From contig CM020501.1 of NCBI GenBank assembly GCA_009823395.1, positions 4,740,361 to 4,804,360 on the forward strand: a stretch of DNA of 64,000 bases, written 5' to 3'. Positions within the stretch are counted from its first letter, which is position 1. Every line of letters starts with the position of its first letter. The notes beneath the pieces are model-generated. The model did no database searches and had not been told where the DNA came from. It saw nothing but the letters and a program-made list of their open reading frames with translations. The DNA comes from Thamnaconus septentrionalis. Taxonomy: Eukaryota; Chordata; Actinopteri; Tetraodontiformes; Monacanthidae. This document shows, in pieces, positions 23,599 to 36,435 of the stretch. A program made the position numbers and the translations under genes.

Positions 23599-26500
23599 TA
23601 ATAGCCTCATTTGTTTTTATGGTAGAAAATTAAGAGTGTTCGACCTCGCCCCACATACATTATCTGAGAGCGCCCCGGTCGCTGCCAAGTGAGCTTTTTG
23701 CCCTCAATGAGTTACGACTCATTCTGCATCCAACGTCTGCATCCCCAGCAAGTCCTCTGTGTGAGAGGTTTGGAGTATTTGTTCAATGTGCCAGTAATGA
23801 GTGTCCCCCATAAATTATTTCCAGCAATGACATCACCTTTTAATGTTGATCAAACAAGCTGGCAGGAAGCAATGAAGCCTGACAGCTAAAGGTGAGACAT
23901 TCTGGTCACCTTCTCTTCACTCTGACCCAAGAGACACGACTCACTACTACATTTTTCTTTTGGTAGTAATAAACATTGATTTAAGCCATTCACACACTGG
24001 TGTAAGATATATGGAAAAAGTACCTTGTATTCTGCAGACTGACAGTAGCCTAATATGTTCATATATAAACTACATGAACACCGGTAAATATATATGAATG
24101 TAATAGAAATTACATTACACAGAGAAGCTCATGCTTGTCTGAGCACAGTAGGGGGTCAAACACAGTGTTGTGGCTTCCTGCTGTAGGGTGCAGGATTCTA
24201 TAAATGAGGTTTGTGACTGAGGAGAGTGCAAATACAAACTGCAGTGGAGAAGTGATAGAAGCATTTAATTGTGTTTTAGACACGATTATGCACCATGTCA
24301 TAAGCCAACCTGCAAGTGATTTAGTACCATTAGGTCTCACATATATTCCCATATACAGTATTAATTAACTCCCATAGAAAGTCACAATTAATCCTAAAGT
24401 CTTTATGAGTCACTTTAAAAGGGATGACTTGCTTCTGTGTTGTGGCCTGGACTGCATTTCTCTCTGGACTCGGAAGTATTTCAAATCCAAATATCAAAAT
24501 TAAATAATACTTATGGTTTAAATGTCTTCTTGGTTTGGATGGCTTCTAACTGCTGAGAGTAAAGTCTGGGGAAGCACGCAGGCTTGTAGAGTGTTGCCTG
24601 CAAAGGAATATTTTTTTGATGTTTCTGTGCAAAATGTTCTGTATGTAATGCATTTTTGTCTACCAAGTCGGAGAAAATATCTTATTCTTGTTTAGATTAT
24701 GTTTGTATGGGGTATTTAATAGCATTCTTTAAATTCAGTCTGAATCTGACTTGTTGATCTTCAGTCCTCAGAATATTTTCCTTCTAAGAATTTAAAGCAG
24801 TGCTCCGCAGCACGGCCCATCCCAGTTGTCTCTGCCTGAGGAGTGCTGGGACAGACTCCAGCTACAGCAGCTCCCCCCCCCCACACACACACACACACAC
24901 ACACACCCTCATCCCCAGCCCTGAGTGTAATAACAGTAGAAGAAAATGTAAAGCATTGACTGATAAGATGATCAAGAGCACTCGCAGTCTAGGTTTGGGA
25001 GGTACGGAGCTGAGATGGAACCACTTATATCATATGTAGATGTATAGACACACATTTACAATCCCTGTGAGTCAACACAAGGAGATCAACATGGTTCTAT
25101 TGGACGTTTGGTGATGCATCAGAACTGTTTGTTGCACATAATGAGCACGACCTGTGCTGGACTCGTCAGAGGCGGCGGGCGACACGCCACACATTTATGT
25201 TTGAATTAGTCCTGAATAATTGAGAACACGGAGCACGAAGGACTCCCGCTTATAATGCCGCCATGTATAACATTTTGTATAATGTGAGCCTCGGCCTCCC
25301 CTCGCCCCAGCGCGAGTATCAAATCAGCCCTGCCCACTGCTAATGAAAGGGACTGGAGATGACTCCCCAGTATGTAGTGCGGTGCTCATTATGAATCTAG
25401 GACGGCTGGAGTGGCCCAACTCGGAGACTGTGCTGATTTAACAGCCGCGAGGAGACGGCGGTTACGTGTCAAGCCCCGCAGGGCCTATCTGTTGTTATAA
25501 TGATCCGCAAGATCGTACACACATCGCCGGCGGCCGACGGTGACACGGCGTTATTACACTCATGCTGATGGTCAGGCAGAAGAGATGCGGTCGCAGGTTG
25601 CACGTCAGTGTGGTGGTGGTAGCATGTTGCATTTTAAAACGGATTCTTGATGAAATCCCTTTCTTTTCGTTTCTCGTCTTAGCGCCAGAGACTCAATGGA
25701 CTGTTTGTATCTGTTTTTGCAGTGCTTGAAGAGGGAGGAGTGAAGATGAAGCTCACAATTATTGACACTCCGGGCTTTGGAGACCAGATCAATAACGAAA
25801 ATTGGTGGGTTCTCACAAGGGCCTTAAATACAGAAAATATGGGGCTATTTCAACCAGAGAGTGGCGACAGATTTAAATTGTTGTGAAAATAATATAAAAA
25901 TCATGCTGAAAATTTGCAGTGAATTATCTTTCTTTTCTGAAACATCCTGTTTCCTCCAGCTGGGAGCCCATCTTCAAATACATCAATGAGCAGTATGAGA
26001 AGTTCCTGAAGGAGGAGGTCAACATCACCAGAAAGAAGCGCATCCCTGACACCAGGGTTCACTGCTGCCTCTATTTCATCTCCCCAACTGGGCACTCGTG
26101 AGTTGAGAGCATGGAACTAAGCAAAATCAAAATCCAACCATCTTTAAGTGTCTAAAAAAATGACTGGTGATTGTTGTGAATTCTTATAATCCTTCATTTT
26201 TTTTTTAATTTTACGTGCTCGCTGAGTGGGCTCAGTGTGAGACTTAGGGAGGGGGCGGGGTGATGTGGAGGAGAGGAGGACAATGATGTGGAGCTTGGAA
26301 GCCTCTGATTTGATTTACCTTGCTGTGCCTCAGTTACGTCCTCTGGTGGTGAAAAAATCTCTTATTGCCTCTTTAAAGTGGTTTTTACTTTGTTTTACTT
26401 TTATGGTTAACATGGAAACATGACCAAAGATGTCGCTACAGCTATTTCCTCTGTGCTGTATTCTGACTGCAGTTACATGGTTCCATATGAGCTACCATAA

Positions 26501-27453
26501 GGCCCTGTTTTAATCTGATGCTGACTACGTCCTCTCTGTCTTGTCTGATCCGTCCCTCTCAGGCTCCGCCAGCTAGACATTGAATTCATGAAGCGCCTGA
26601 GTCACTCGGTCAATATCATCCCAATCATTGCCAAGGCCGACACGATGACCATTGAGGAGAGACAGGAGTTCAAACAGCGGGTGAGTGTACCAGCATGTGT
26701 CGGGTCTCTACACTTTACGATGCACTGCAGCCACTTGGAGACAAAGAACTTCAAAATCTGATCACTTCACTTCTCGATCTCAGTCTTTGTAGGAGCTTTG
26801 ACTGTTATCGTTTCTCAGCGTCTCACTTTGGTTTGTGCTGTAGGTGAGGAAGGAGCTGGAGATGAGCGGCATTGAGTTTTACCCCCAGAAAGAATTTGAT
26901 GAGGACATGGAGGACAAGAGCGACAACGATAAGATCAGAGTAAGGGGTGCTCTCATTTGTTTTGTTTTTTTTTTTTTTTTTGGGATCTTTTCCTCCTCCT
27001 TTCCAAGCTCCCGCCCCTGAGAGAATGTCAGGGCACTGGGGCATGTTTTGTTACTTGTTTTCCCTCATAAATCTTGTGAGGCTGTCTTTGGTACGCTGAA
27101 CCATGTTGAAATGTCTCCATTCAACAGGAGACCATGCCCTTTGCCGTGGTGGGCAGCGACAAAGAATATCAAGTCAATGGAAAACGAATTCTGGGGAGGA
27201 AGATTCCGTGGGGAATCGTTGAAGGTTGTTGACGTGGCCTTTGTTTACCAACATGTTCCCTCCCAGAAACATAATTATGACTTTTACGTGAAAGGTATTA
27301 TTAAGGACTTGGCATTTGATTTTGTGTGATTTGTGTGTTCCAGTTGAAAATCCAAACCATTGTGAGTTCGCCCAGCTGAGGGATTTCCTGATCAGGTAAA
27401 TTCCTTTTAAATCTTTGAGGTGACTGAAATGCATGCCTTCATTATTTAGTAAT

Positions 27454-27484
<31 letters not shown>

Positions 27485-27892
27485 GACATCAGTGATCAAT
27501 GACAACAATGATTAATTGGTGAATTTACCAACACCTAATCCAAATTTCTCATATTAACATGTTAGTTTATTACAATGACACAATAACAATTTTGAATATG
27601 TATATATGTATATATATGGAATTTGTTTTCCATATGCAGAAAACAGTGGATCATTCACTCCAATAATCCAAAACAATTCCTTGTATGATTGCTAATGTAA
27701 TTCCTACCACTGCAACGACTCTTACTGCTAGTACTAACAGTCTTTCTGTCTGACTGTCTCAGGTCCCATCTTCAGGATTTGAAGGAGGTCACTCACAACA
27801 TTCACTATGAAACCTATCGTGCCAAGAGACTGAACGAGAATGGAGGTCTGCACCCCATTTCCTGCAACGACACCCAAGAAAGCAACCTGTAG
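22870..27892 (+). CDS. septin3: Septin 3 (nine coding exons, 416 aa)
   Basis: GTP-binding septin of the SEPTIN3/9/12 group, a filament-forming GTPase mainly of neurons and presynaptic terminals in mammals. Exons: 22870-23278, 23404-23532, 25723-25804, 25960-26097, 26563-26680, 26844-26939, 27128-27224, 27344-27395 and 27763-27892 (1251 nt, all phases agree). Motifs: G1 P-loop GNSGLGKS at residues 137-144, G3 DTPGFG at 194-199, G4 AKAD at 276-279, then the septin unique element ([14 protein letters not shown]). Residues from [13 protein letters not shown] to the end follow human SEPTIN3 closely. As in the group, no long C-terminal coiled coil is present. The N-terminus (about residues 20-105) is Pro- then Gly/His-rich and much longer than in human. 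The start is set by [19 protein letters not shown], matching the human start region. The exon-7 donor (GTTGTT) is weak. Confidence 0.96.
23539..23595. repeat. (GA)n microsatellite directly after a septin3 donor
   Basis: About 28 AG units begin seven bases after the septin3 exon-2 boundary at 23532, so the donor GTGAGC runs straight into the repeat. Confidence 0.95.
25140..25620. other. septin3: CpG-rich non-repetitive island inside septin3 intron
   Basis: Within a 2.2-kb intron that is otherwise AT-rich, this stretch is balanced to GC-rich with many CpG dinucleotides and contains no simple repeat and no mobile-element signature. It has no exon-like frame matched by splice sites. It could be an intronic enhancer or a conserved non-coding element; the evidence is composition only. 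Confidence 0.35.
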
Positions 27893-29603
27893 GGGAGTCC
27901 TTCAGTAAGTGTAATAGCTCTGAAAGGGTAAAGATATATTTAAAGAAACAACAGTGCAATGAAGCTGATGCAGATAATTCTATAAACATGGTGACCACAG
28001 CATTACTGCATGTATGGGAAACAAATTCTGTCAAGAGATCTGTCTTTTTTTTTGTCATTCCAAGTTGTACCCGTGATGTTCTACGCCTTCTCAAACATGC
28101 CATGGTGAAAAACACATATCAGAACTCTCCACTTTCTCTGTGAGTCTATATTGTCATACCTATGACAGTCCAATGCGGAGACTTTGTGCCATTATTACAA
28201 TAACAAATTATCTTACTGCCATCGCCTTGCCATTTATTGCTGCCCAAGAAGTACATGCTTAAAAAGTGCCAAGTTATTTGTATGGAAGGCCGAGTTTTGG
28301 TATTGTGAAGCAACTGCTGTCTCAAATTTAAAATGTGTCCACTCAGTCTAAATTAGTTTTAAATCCCCCTGACCTCACCAATAAGGCTGCTCTGCAAAGT
28401 CAGTCTGTCTTCTTTTTAACAACTTGCCTGTAAAGAACTACATTTTTCTAAAAGGTTTAAGTTTATCAACAGACATAAAAGTATAATTAGAAGGCGCAAC
28501 ATTAGTCCCTGATGAAATACATCTGTATGTAATACAGTGTGTTTGCTATTAGTCCCGGTGATGCATGACTCAACAGAAACTTTTATGCTATAATTCATCC
28601 TAATACAAACTGAACACTTATTCTTGTGTTTGTGCTGCTTTGCACTGGCTGACTTTCCTCTAGCATGGACGGGGACTGACAGTTAGCTAACAGGAGTGAG
28701 CGTTATTAAGTAAAAACCTCTACCCTTACTGATTTTGGAAGTACTTTGTAAGTGGAAAAAGCATATAAAAATCCTGGATAATTTAATTTCTATCACAGTA
28801 ATTTATCTTATTTGAAAAGTGTCACAGTCTTTATAGGAAATACAATTTCAAAAGTCATTTTAACTGCCCAATTTCCTACTATAAACATTACAATATCCAA
28901 CAAAATTCAGTCCAGCGTTGAAAAATGTTTTTCTTTTGTGCAACACAATGTATTGCATTTTTCTCATTGTACCCCCTGAATATTCATGGTAATTGAAAAT
29001 AATGATATAAATGGCTATTGAAACAATAGTAAGTTATTGATATGTTATGACAGTGTTTGTTTTATTTTATTGTTTTATTATTTTTTCCAATAATTGCTGA
29101 CAGCCTATTACATTATTGTTTACCTTGTGAGCCACTTGGTGGCAGCACTGCCATTTGTAAGCACTTGACAATTTTTTTTTTCATTAAAGGAATAGTTTAG
29201 AAACTCAGAGTGCAGAAACTTTTAGGAGCATTCTTCAGGAGTGCAGAATTTTTTTTTTTTTTTTAACATCCCTAATTTATTCACAACACCTTCACTGTTT
29301 TCAGTAATGACCAATTTTTCAGATCAAGAAACATTAACAAGGTAAATTCAATGATATATCAGTTTCACCAAATTCAGTCAATTCTTCCAAATTAGTTTAT
29401 TAATGATGTGTGTGTCTCACTGTAAATGTTTATATTACTCCAACATTTGGTGCAATTTATCATGCCAAATCAGGGGTAATTCTATATATAAATGTCTTTT
29501 CATGCATTATTTTGAATCATTCCAATCATCAACTTTTTGACCTTTTGATATGAAGTCTGACGTTCGCTTTCAAACTGGAAATAGTTGTCTGTGACTCAAG
29601 CAG

Positions 29604-29641
<38 letters not shown>

Positions 29642-29983
29642 ACATGTATGCATGCTTGCTCCCAAATTGTCAGTTTGCTTACAGCTTGTCATTTCACACC
29701 TCACTGCAACTTTACATCCTCTTACTATCTACTTCTAAACATCTGATGCTATAAATAAATGATGTATCAGGAGAAAATGTCATCTTCCCCTTAGTTGTAC
29801 AACTAAATTGATGGTCCATCATTCATAGGTTGCTCATCACATTCAATAGGTAGAAATTCACAACTGTTGTTTATTACATAACCACTTAAAGTTGCTGTGA
29901 CACATTGTGAAATAATTTTGTGTTACATTGCAATTTATACATTAATGTCTTATTATTATTGTAATGTATTTTTATTTAATAAA
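27893..29983 (+). other. septin3: Probable long 3' UTR of septin3
   Basis: Two kilobases of AT-rich DNA without exon signals follow the stop at 27890-27892. AATAAA at 29978-29983 is the best candidate end; others lie near 29753. A (TG)n run is at about 29608-29640. The extent of the UTR is inferred, not shown. Confidence 0.35.
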
Positions 29984-30058
29984 AGCACATCCCCATGTTA
30001 ATGAATGAGCAATTTTGTGTTTTTTTTAACTGAGAAAAGGAATATTAAGCAACATTTC

Positions 30059-30102
30059 TGCACTTTGTCACACTTACATTAATGTAAATGTGACAAAGTG
30101 CA
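30059..30102. repeat. 44-base palindrome without loop
   Basis: Left arm 30059-30080 (TGCACTTTGTCACACTTACA..) and right arm 30081-30102 are reverse complements over 22 bases with a single mismatch and no spacer. It may be the joined ends of a miniature element. Confidence 0.85.
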
Positions 30103-31819
30103 TAATGCATTCCAATGTCTGAAAGCAGGTACGCTTGATAGACAACAATTAGATGAAATGTTAAAGCTTTGTTTTCTTGTAGTATATTTAGCATGAGTTC
30201 CAATCCACATGATACAGAAAGTCAGGGATAAGATCCACTTATGAAATGTAAAATATGAAGACCTCCAGCACCAAACAATGAGTTAAACAGCAGTGAGGCC
30301 ATTTTGGTGATCATACAACTAGCAAGAGCCAGTTTGGCTCCTGGACCTAGCAGAATACCATATAAAGCGTACTATGTGGAGGAGAAGTGTAGTTGCTCAA
30401 AAAGTGGAGATACTGTGTACTGAGAGAGTGTAGATCCCAAATGGCATAGATTGGAGAAGGTACTAATCGCTGGATGCACTTTTAAATGAGTCCGTTTGGA
30501 TCGACCATGAACATGCTGGCCAAATCATAGACGGAGTCCTCTGTCCAACTCTGGTGTTCGGCAACCACCATTCCAAGTGTCACAACAGCAAAGCAGTGTG
30601 GCACAGATGGATGGATGGATGAGTTTATTGTCACACACGCAAGGGAGAGTACGTGGTGCGATCACAAAGTGGAATGCCCAGGTCATAGAGCAGGCCAAGT
30701 CCAGGCATCAGTACGGCATGCTGGTGGGCCAGGTGGCATCAGGAAGTTCTGGTTTAGGCAACAATCCAGCAAGTCCTGGTCAGCAGCAGGGAAAAGACCA
30801 GATGCCATTTGGTCCAACAGTAAGTGAGAACAGGAATGGAGGAGGAGCTGGTAACCAGAGCAATGGGGATGAAGCAGCAATGTGCTTGGATATGTTTGAC
30901 CATTGTGGTGAGCTGAACTCATAAATCATGGTCCACTTAAAGGCTGGTTAAGATGTGCTGCCAGCTCTGTCAAACCTCTTCTGTAATGTGGTACACCGTG
31001 TTACCACATTGTCAGCAGCTACCTTGGGGCATGGTAATCCTGGTGCTCAAGGCAGTAGCTGAGTCAATCAGCTCAGCGATTAGCACTAGAAACTAGGGAT
31101 GCAGACCATCAACTTAATCTGGACAGAACACTGATTTTGGAATGGTCACTCGCACCTGCTAATAGGCCTCAAGAGATAGCTCAGTTCTCCAAAGGAATAT
31201 CACTTCAACGACCATGAGCAATTTAGGGACTTTTTGAACACCACAGACAGAGTCATTCTGTGCAGCTTACATGGGGAGGACCTTCACAGACTGACTAGTG
31301 AGTATGTAGTTTTCCTAACAACAAGCCCCTAAATTGGCTGTGACAACTGAAAAGAATAGGGTTTTCATCCCTCAGGACAAAGAGAAGCCCTGCAGAACTT
31401 AACAGGAACAAAGGTACATCTGGATGTGTATGAAATGGTATAGGAAGAAAGTGAGAAAGGAAGCAGTGCTGAGATAACATTATCTCAGATGTGTGGAGAG
31501 GTTGGCATATCTCAATCTGGTGATTCAAAGTGGCAGTGTTTGTGAATGAGAGCTCGTGCAACTCAGGCACACCCCCATTAAAGAATAAAAATGGCTGCAC
31601 AGACATTGAACTTGTAGCCATGAGCATAAGGTCCTGCTATTTACCCAGTAGTTCAGTCACACCATAGTGGTGGCTATTTACCATCGGCTAATGGCAAAGT
31701 GACGTTAGCATGTGAGGTTATTCACTCTATGACTGACAGACTGCAGACTCAGAACCCTCGCCATCTTACTGATCTCTGAGAACTTCAGTCATTTCTCTCT
31801 TAACCCTTTCTAACCGAGG

Positions 31820-32280
31820 TGGTTCCAGTGCCACTTTGGCACCAGTTCCATGTGTTTCCACCAGATAAGCACCAAGTAAGCACCAATTACATCAGGAGCG
31901 GGGGCAACAGTGGTTAAATGTGGAGACTAACTACTGCTAGCTACAACAGTCCCACAACAGTATTATGAATGTATGCTAGCTAACGCGGCACAGACGTGGC
32001 TACGGCGAAAACGGATAGCCAATAAAAGTTGTGTTTTCACAAGGTTTGCCAAGCCCAGACAAGGTCAACATTTGCGTGGGAGCATACATTGTTATTACTG
32101 TGGGCTTCAGAGTATAGACGCATTGTTTGTTGGCATACTGACATTTTACGGTGATGCAATGACAAGGCTCCAACTTGGCTCCTTGCCAGTGGAAAAACAA
32201 AGGAGGTGTGAGTGCTGAACCAACTAAGCCCTGGCACTAGCACCAGCACCAAACTAGTACCTGGTTGTTCTTGGTGGAAA
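31820..32280. mobile_element. Possible miniature DNA element inside the LINE region
   Basis: The ends carry related motifs in opposite orientation: GGTTCC.GTGCCA...TTCCACCA near 31820-31865 and GCACTAGCACCAGCACCAAACTAGTACC...GGTGGAAA near 32230-32280. A similar piece recurs near 47655-47695. The termini are too diverged to place exactly. Confidence 0.35.
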
Positions 32281-32379
32281 GGGGGTAGCTGTCCTCCACT
32301 CTGTCCATTTTAAGCCAGTAAGTCACAAGCAACACCACAGACAACAGAACACTGGACTTATTCCATTCCAACATTACAA

Positions 32380-33750
32380 AGGCATACACATCTTCAGGTT
32401 GTGTTTCGCACAGTGAAGAGGTGTTCCACTGAGACAGAAAAGGCTCTGGACTGCTTTGACATGACGTTGTGACTCTCATGGGGAGGACATCGACAGCCCG
32501 ACGGAGAGTGTGATCAGCTATATACTCTTCTGTGTGGAGAACATTGTGTCCCCCAAATTCATGTGGTGCTTCTCCAAAAATGCACTAAGACATTAAGGCT
32601 CTACTGAAGGAGAAGACAAGGGCCTTTACATAAGGGGAAAAGGATGAGTTGAAGGACTTCCAGATGTAGGTGAGAAAAATTAAGGAGGGGAAGACAGATA
32701 CAGGAGGAGAATGTAGAAACTACTGCAGCAGAACAACACGAGTGGAGTTTGGAGAGGCCTTGGAGACCATCTCTGGCCAGAGAAGTCCAGACAACAGCGG
32801 GAGATCAACAGAGGACAGGTGACTTTAACACCTACTTCTGTAGGTTTGAACAGTTGTCCCTGCTTACAAACCTGACATCAGAGTCAATTACACCATCATC
32901 CTCCTATTCCAACAAGCTCTTGCTCACCTGGAGGGGGGTGGGAGCACCGTCAGAGTCTTGTTCCTTGACATCTCCTTTGCTTTCAACACCATCATGCCTG
33001 AACTACTGAGGGGACATGCTTGAAGTTTCTGGAGTGGACCAACACCTCACATCCTGGAGCAAGGATCATGTTACCAACTGTTCACCATTTCTCTTCACCC
33101 TATACATTGCAGACTTCGGACACAACTCCTGCTCCTGTCATCTGCGGAAATTCTCTGACAACTTGGTTATTAGCTTCATCAAGTATGAAGACGAGATGTT
33201 GTACAGAGGACATAATAGGGATTATATGGACTGGTGCAACAGAAACCATCTCCAGCTTAATGTGAGGAAACCAAATGAACTGGTGGTGGCCCTTTGTGGG
33301 TCACCACACTCCCTAACACCAGTGAACATCAGGTGGAAGGATATTGAGATGGCATAATCCAATACAATAAGTAACTTGGTGTTAATCTGAACAACAAACT
33401 GGATTGGCTTCACAACACCACAGTCCTATATAAAAAGGGGCAGAGCAGACTCTATAACTTGTCTTTTGGAGCGTGTGGGGTACCCCTGAAGACTTTCTTC
33501 GACACTGTGGTGCCATCAGTTGTCCTATATGGTGTAGCCTGCTGGGAGAGCAGCATGATAGCAGCTGACAGGAAGAGGCAAACAAACACATCAGGAAATC
33601 TGTATAGGGAGTGGGAGAGAGAAGGATGGCAGCCAGGAGCAGCAATGAGGAGCAGCATCTTTCGTCCCCTTCATCACACACACACATCACAGTGAAGCTC
33701 CATTAGAACGGAATGCTACACACAGCACCCTTAGTTTCTCCAGCTGTTAG
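32380..33750 (+). mobile_element. Decayed L2-like LINE reverse-transcriptase fragment
   Basis: Broken frames read along the + strand resemble the RT part of teleost L2/Maui-type non-LTR elements: ...VENIVSPKFMWCFSKN, then LFTLYIADF...CHLRKFSDNLVI, then WCNRNHLQLNVRKPNELVV, PVNIRWKDIEM, LNNKLDWLHNTT and KKGQSRLYNL. The catalytic FSDD box reads FSDN, and several stops and frameshifts separate the pieces, so it is inactive. It ends in an AT-rich tail near 33750. Sequence upstream to about 30570 may be more of the same element but could not be aligned by eye. Confidence 0.75.
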
Positions 33751-35321
33751 ACTCCATGACAAACACTGCTCCCAATGAATGGCTGCACCAACTGGACTCA
33801 ACACAAGTGCATGCAGGCATGAATGTTTATGTATATATGACCATTGTTTATATATTAATTCTTATTATTTATCCTTTCCGCATTTTTCTAGAATATTTGC
33901 TGCTGTCAAATACAATTTCCTCATGCAGGCTTAATAAAGGTTTATTCTACTGTACAAAGGGCACATTCACATGAGGCAATTTTTTTTTTTTTTAAACCAT
34001 GCCCAAGCATGTTTGACACCTTAACTATGGTTCACTTGACTATAAGCACTCCATTTGGAGTACACTTCCTTGCCCTGGCAAGATTGGGGGTGTGCTTACA
34101 CGCTGTACGGTTCAAGCATGAGCACAGGCAAGCTTATATAGTGCGACTCGCTGCCTCACGCAGTAAATAAATCAGGACACGTGCAAGGGCTGACTATCTT
34201 GAAAAGGAATCCAAAAAACCCACAAATTCATTACTGTGTCGGGTGTTTTTTGTGTCGTTCTCCATCGTACTCCTGCAACCAAATATAGACTGTTCCAGCA
34301 GTATCTCTTTTGATAATGAAATGCTTTGATGCAGATGTGATTTAGAGCTCCATCAATGCAAGTTGATTGATTTATTGATTAAATAATAACCAATTTATGA
34401 TGCTGTCGAACCACACGCGCAACATGTTTCAATGTAGTGCACTCTGCGCTCTGCTCGAAGATGGCTCAATGGAACACGGCACGATGCGGCGGAAAAGGCA
34501 GTGGCGTGCTGCTGATGCTTTGAGTGGGTATGAACATCCTCATCATCAGTCACCACCAGCTTGCTTATTTATATCGCTGCTGTTTAAGCACATAAGCTTT
34601 TGAATACAAAAAATATTGACAACACAATATTCTTATGGTCCTTCTTGAAGAAAAATAATAATAATAATAATAATTCATATCGAAAAACCATTCAAATTAA
34701 TTGTGAACAAAACTACTAAAATAATGTAAAATTAAAGACATACAAGCTTTTCGTGGTTATTCTGGAAAAAAATCATGACAGATCATTGAGTGAAAAACAG
34801 ATTAACAGAAAATAAATGTATATAATCAAGTAAAAATAAAGCAGTGTCAGCTGCGACTGTAATCATTACTATAGAAGTGTGACCTCTTCAGTTTATCCTA
34901 ACCGCTAAGGCAAGCAGTAATAGAGGACCTTTAAACAGGATAAATGGTTGGAGATGCTAATATTATTCACATCTGAAATGATTTTCTTATACCATCGAAT
35001 TAATGCAAGAATGTAAAGAATCAATCAAGGTGGCAACTAGGTCTTGACAAACCATATCTCTCTAAGACAAGTTTGATTAAATTCTACACACTGAATATTG
35101 TTTACATTGTGGTATATGCCGTGTATTGTCATTTTGTAAAAATAGAGAAAAAAATAAATACATTTTTAACACAAAGGTTGGTTCCCAGAATAAATGAAAA
35201 CAAAAAAAATACACAAACCATAAAAATCTGACTTCGGAGTATCATAGAAGTGTTTAAAAACAAAAAAACCCCAAAACATTATTTCAAAGGAAAACACAAA
35301 ATAAAGTTTGAAATCCGCCCG

Positions 35322-35622
35322 GGCCTGGGGCCTTTCTGTGTGGAGTTTGCATGTTCTCCCCGTGTCTGCGTGGGTTCTCTCCGGGTTCTCCGGCTTCCTC
35401 CCACAGTCCAAAAACATGCATGTGAGGTCAATTGAACACTATAAATTGTCCGTAGGTGTGCATGTGAGTGTGAATGGTTGTTTGTTTCTATGTGGCCCTG
35501 CGATGAACTGGCGACTTGTCCAGGGTGTCACCCTGCCTTCGCCCTAAGACAGCTGGGATAGGCTCCAGCAGACCCCCGTGACCCTGAACAGGAATAAGCG
35601 GGTATAGAAGATGAATGAATGA
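35322..35622 (+). repeat. Dispersed teleost repeat
   Basis: Contains the run GTGGAGTTTGCATGTTCTCC, then TGGGTTCTCTCCGGGTTCTC, GCGATGAACTGGCGACTTGT and GGGATAGGCTCCAGC, ending in a GAATGAATGAA tail. This order of blocks is very common in fish non-coding DNA. A more decayed copy is at 44066-44310. Confidence 0.8.
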
Positions 35623-36380
35623 AGTTTGAAATCCTTGGGAGGTGCCATTTTTTCATTTACTGGAGACCCACACCATCAGTAATACAATTAAGAAGCATTG
35701 TCTCTATCGTATCACATATGCAGATTCTATTCAAGGTTATTGTTGTCACACACAGAAAGGTGAATAAATACCTGTCCCTGCCACTAGATGTCATTAGACT
35801 AAGGACACGTGTATTCCATTTTAATTTCTACAATCTCAAAAATATTTCACATTCAACACAAATCACCTGTGAACTAATACTCTTCGCCACGTAAATGGTA
35901 ACATTTAATTTAACATTTAATAAACTTTTAGTGTACACAACATATGCAACACTGCATGTTGAAACATGTCTCAAACCAGAATACATAAAGATTACATTTT
36001 TTGTAACTCTTATAATTAAATATGCATTCAAATTACATATTTGTCTTTTGTCTTTCATACAGTTAAGTTCCACCTGAGTAGCCTAGCAAAGAGTTCTCTC
36101 TCTCACACACACAGGCACACACGCACGTACACACCACTTAACTTTACACATGATTACTATTATTTTACAGCCTGTATTCATGAACAACTGCGCCCTCAGG
36201 TGTTCTGCTGGGGAACTCCTTTTGTTTTCTTTAAAGGTTTGCCCCACCCGTTGTCTGGCTGCAGCGGAACCAGGGACAGCCTTTGCTCAGTTGATAGTCT
36301 CGTGACCTACAGTCGGTAGAGACGACAGTCTGCCTGTTCTTCGAGACACAATTCATAATGTTCTTCTGACACATCATATT

Positions 36381-36435
36381 GTTCTTCTGACACATCAGAA
36401 GAACTGATTGTAACTGATTTTCACATCAGTTACAA
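36381..36435. repeat. Two adjacent perfect hairpins
   Basis: First hairpin 36381-36404: arms GTTCTTCTGA / TCAGAAGAAC with a four-base loop CACA. Second hairpin 36408-36435: arms TTGTAACTGAT / ATCAGTTACAA with a six-base loop. The sequence TTCTTCTGACACATCA also occurs just upstream at 36361-36376. Confidence 0.85.

Noticed and set aside
30577..30924. 115-codon frame with Gln/Gly-rich content
   Set aside because: No splice context or family likeness; it lies upstream of a dead LINE and is likely repeat debris.
33016..33357. RT-like frame taken as a gene
   Set aside because: The reverse-transcriptase box is mutated (FSDN) and the neighbouring parts are in other frames; treated as a decayed mobile element.
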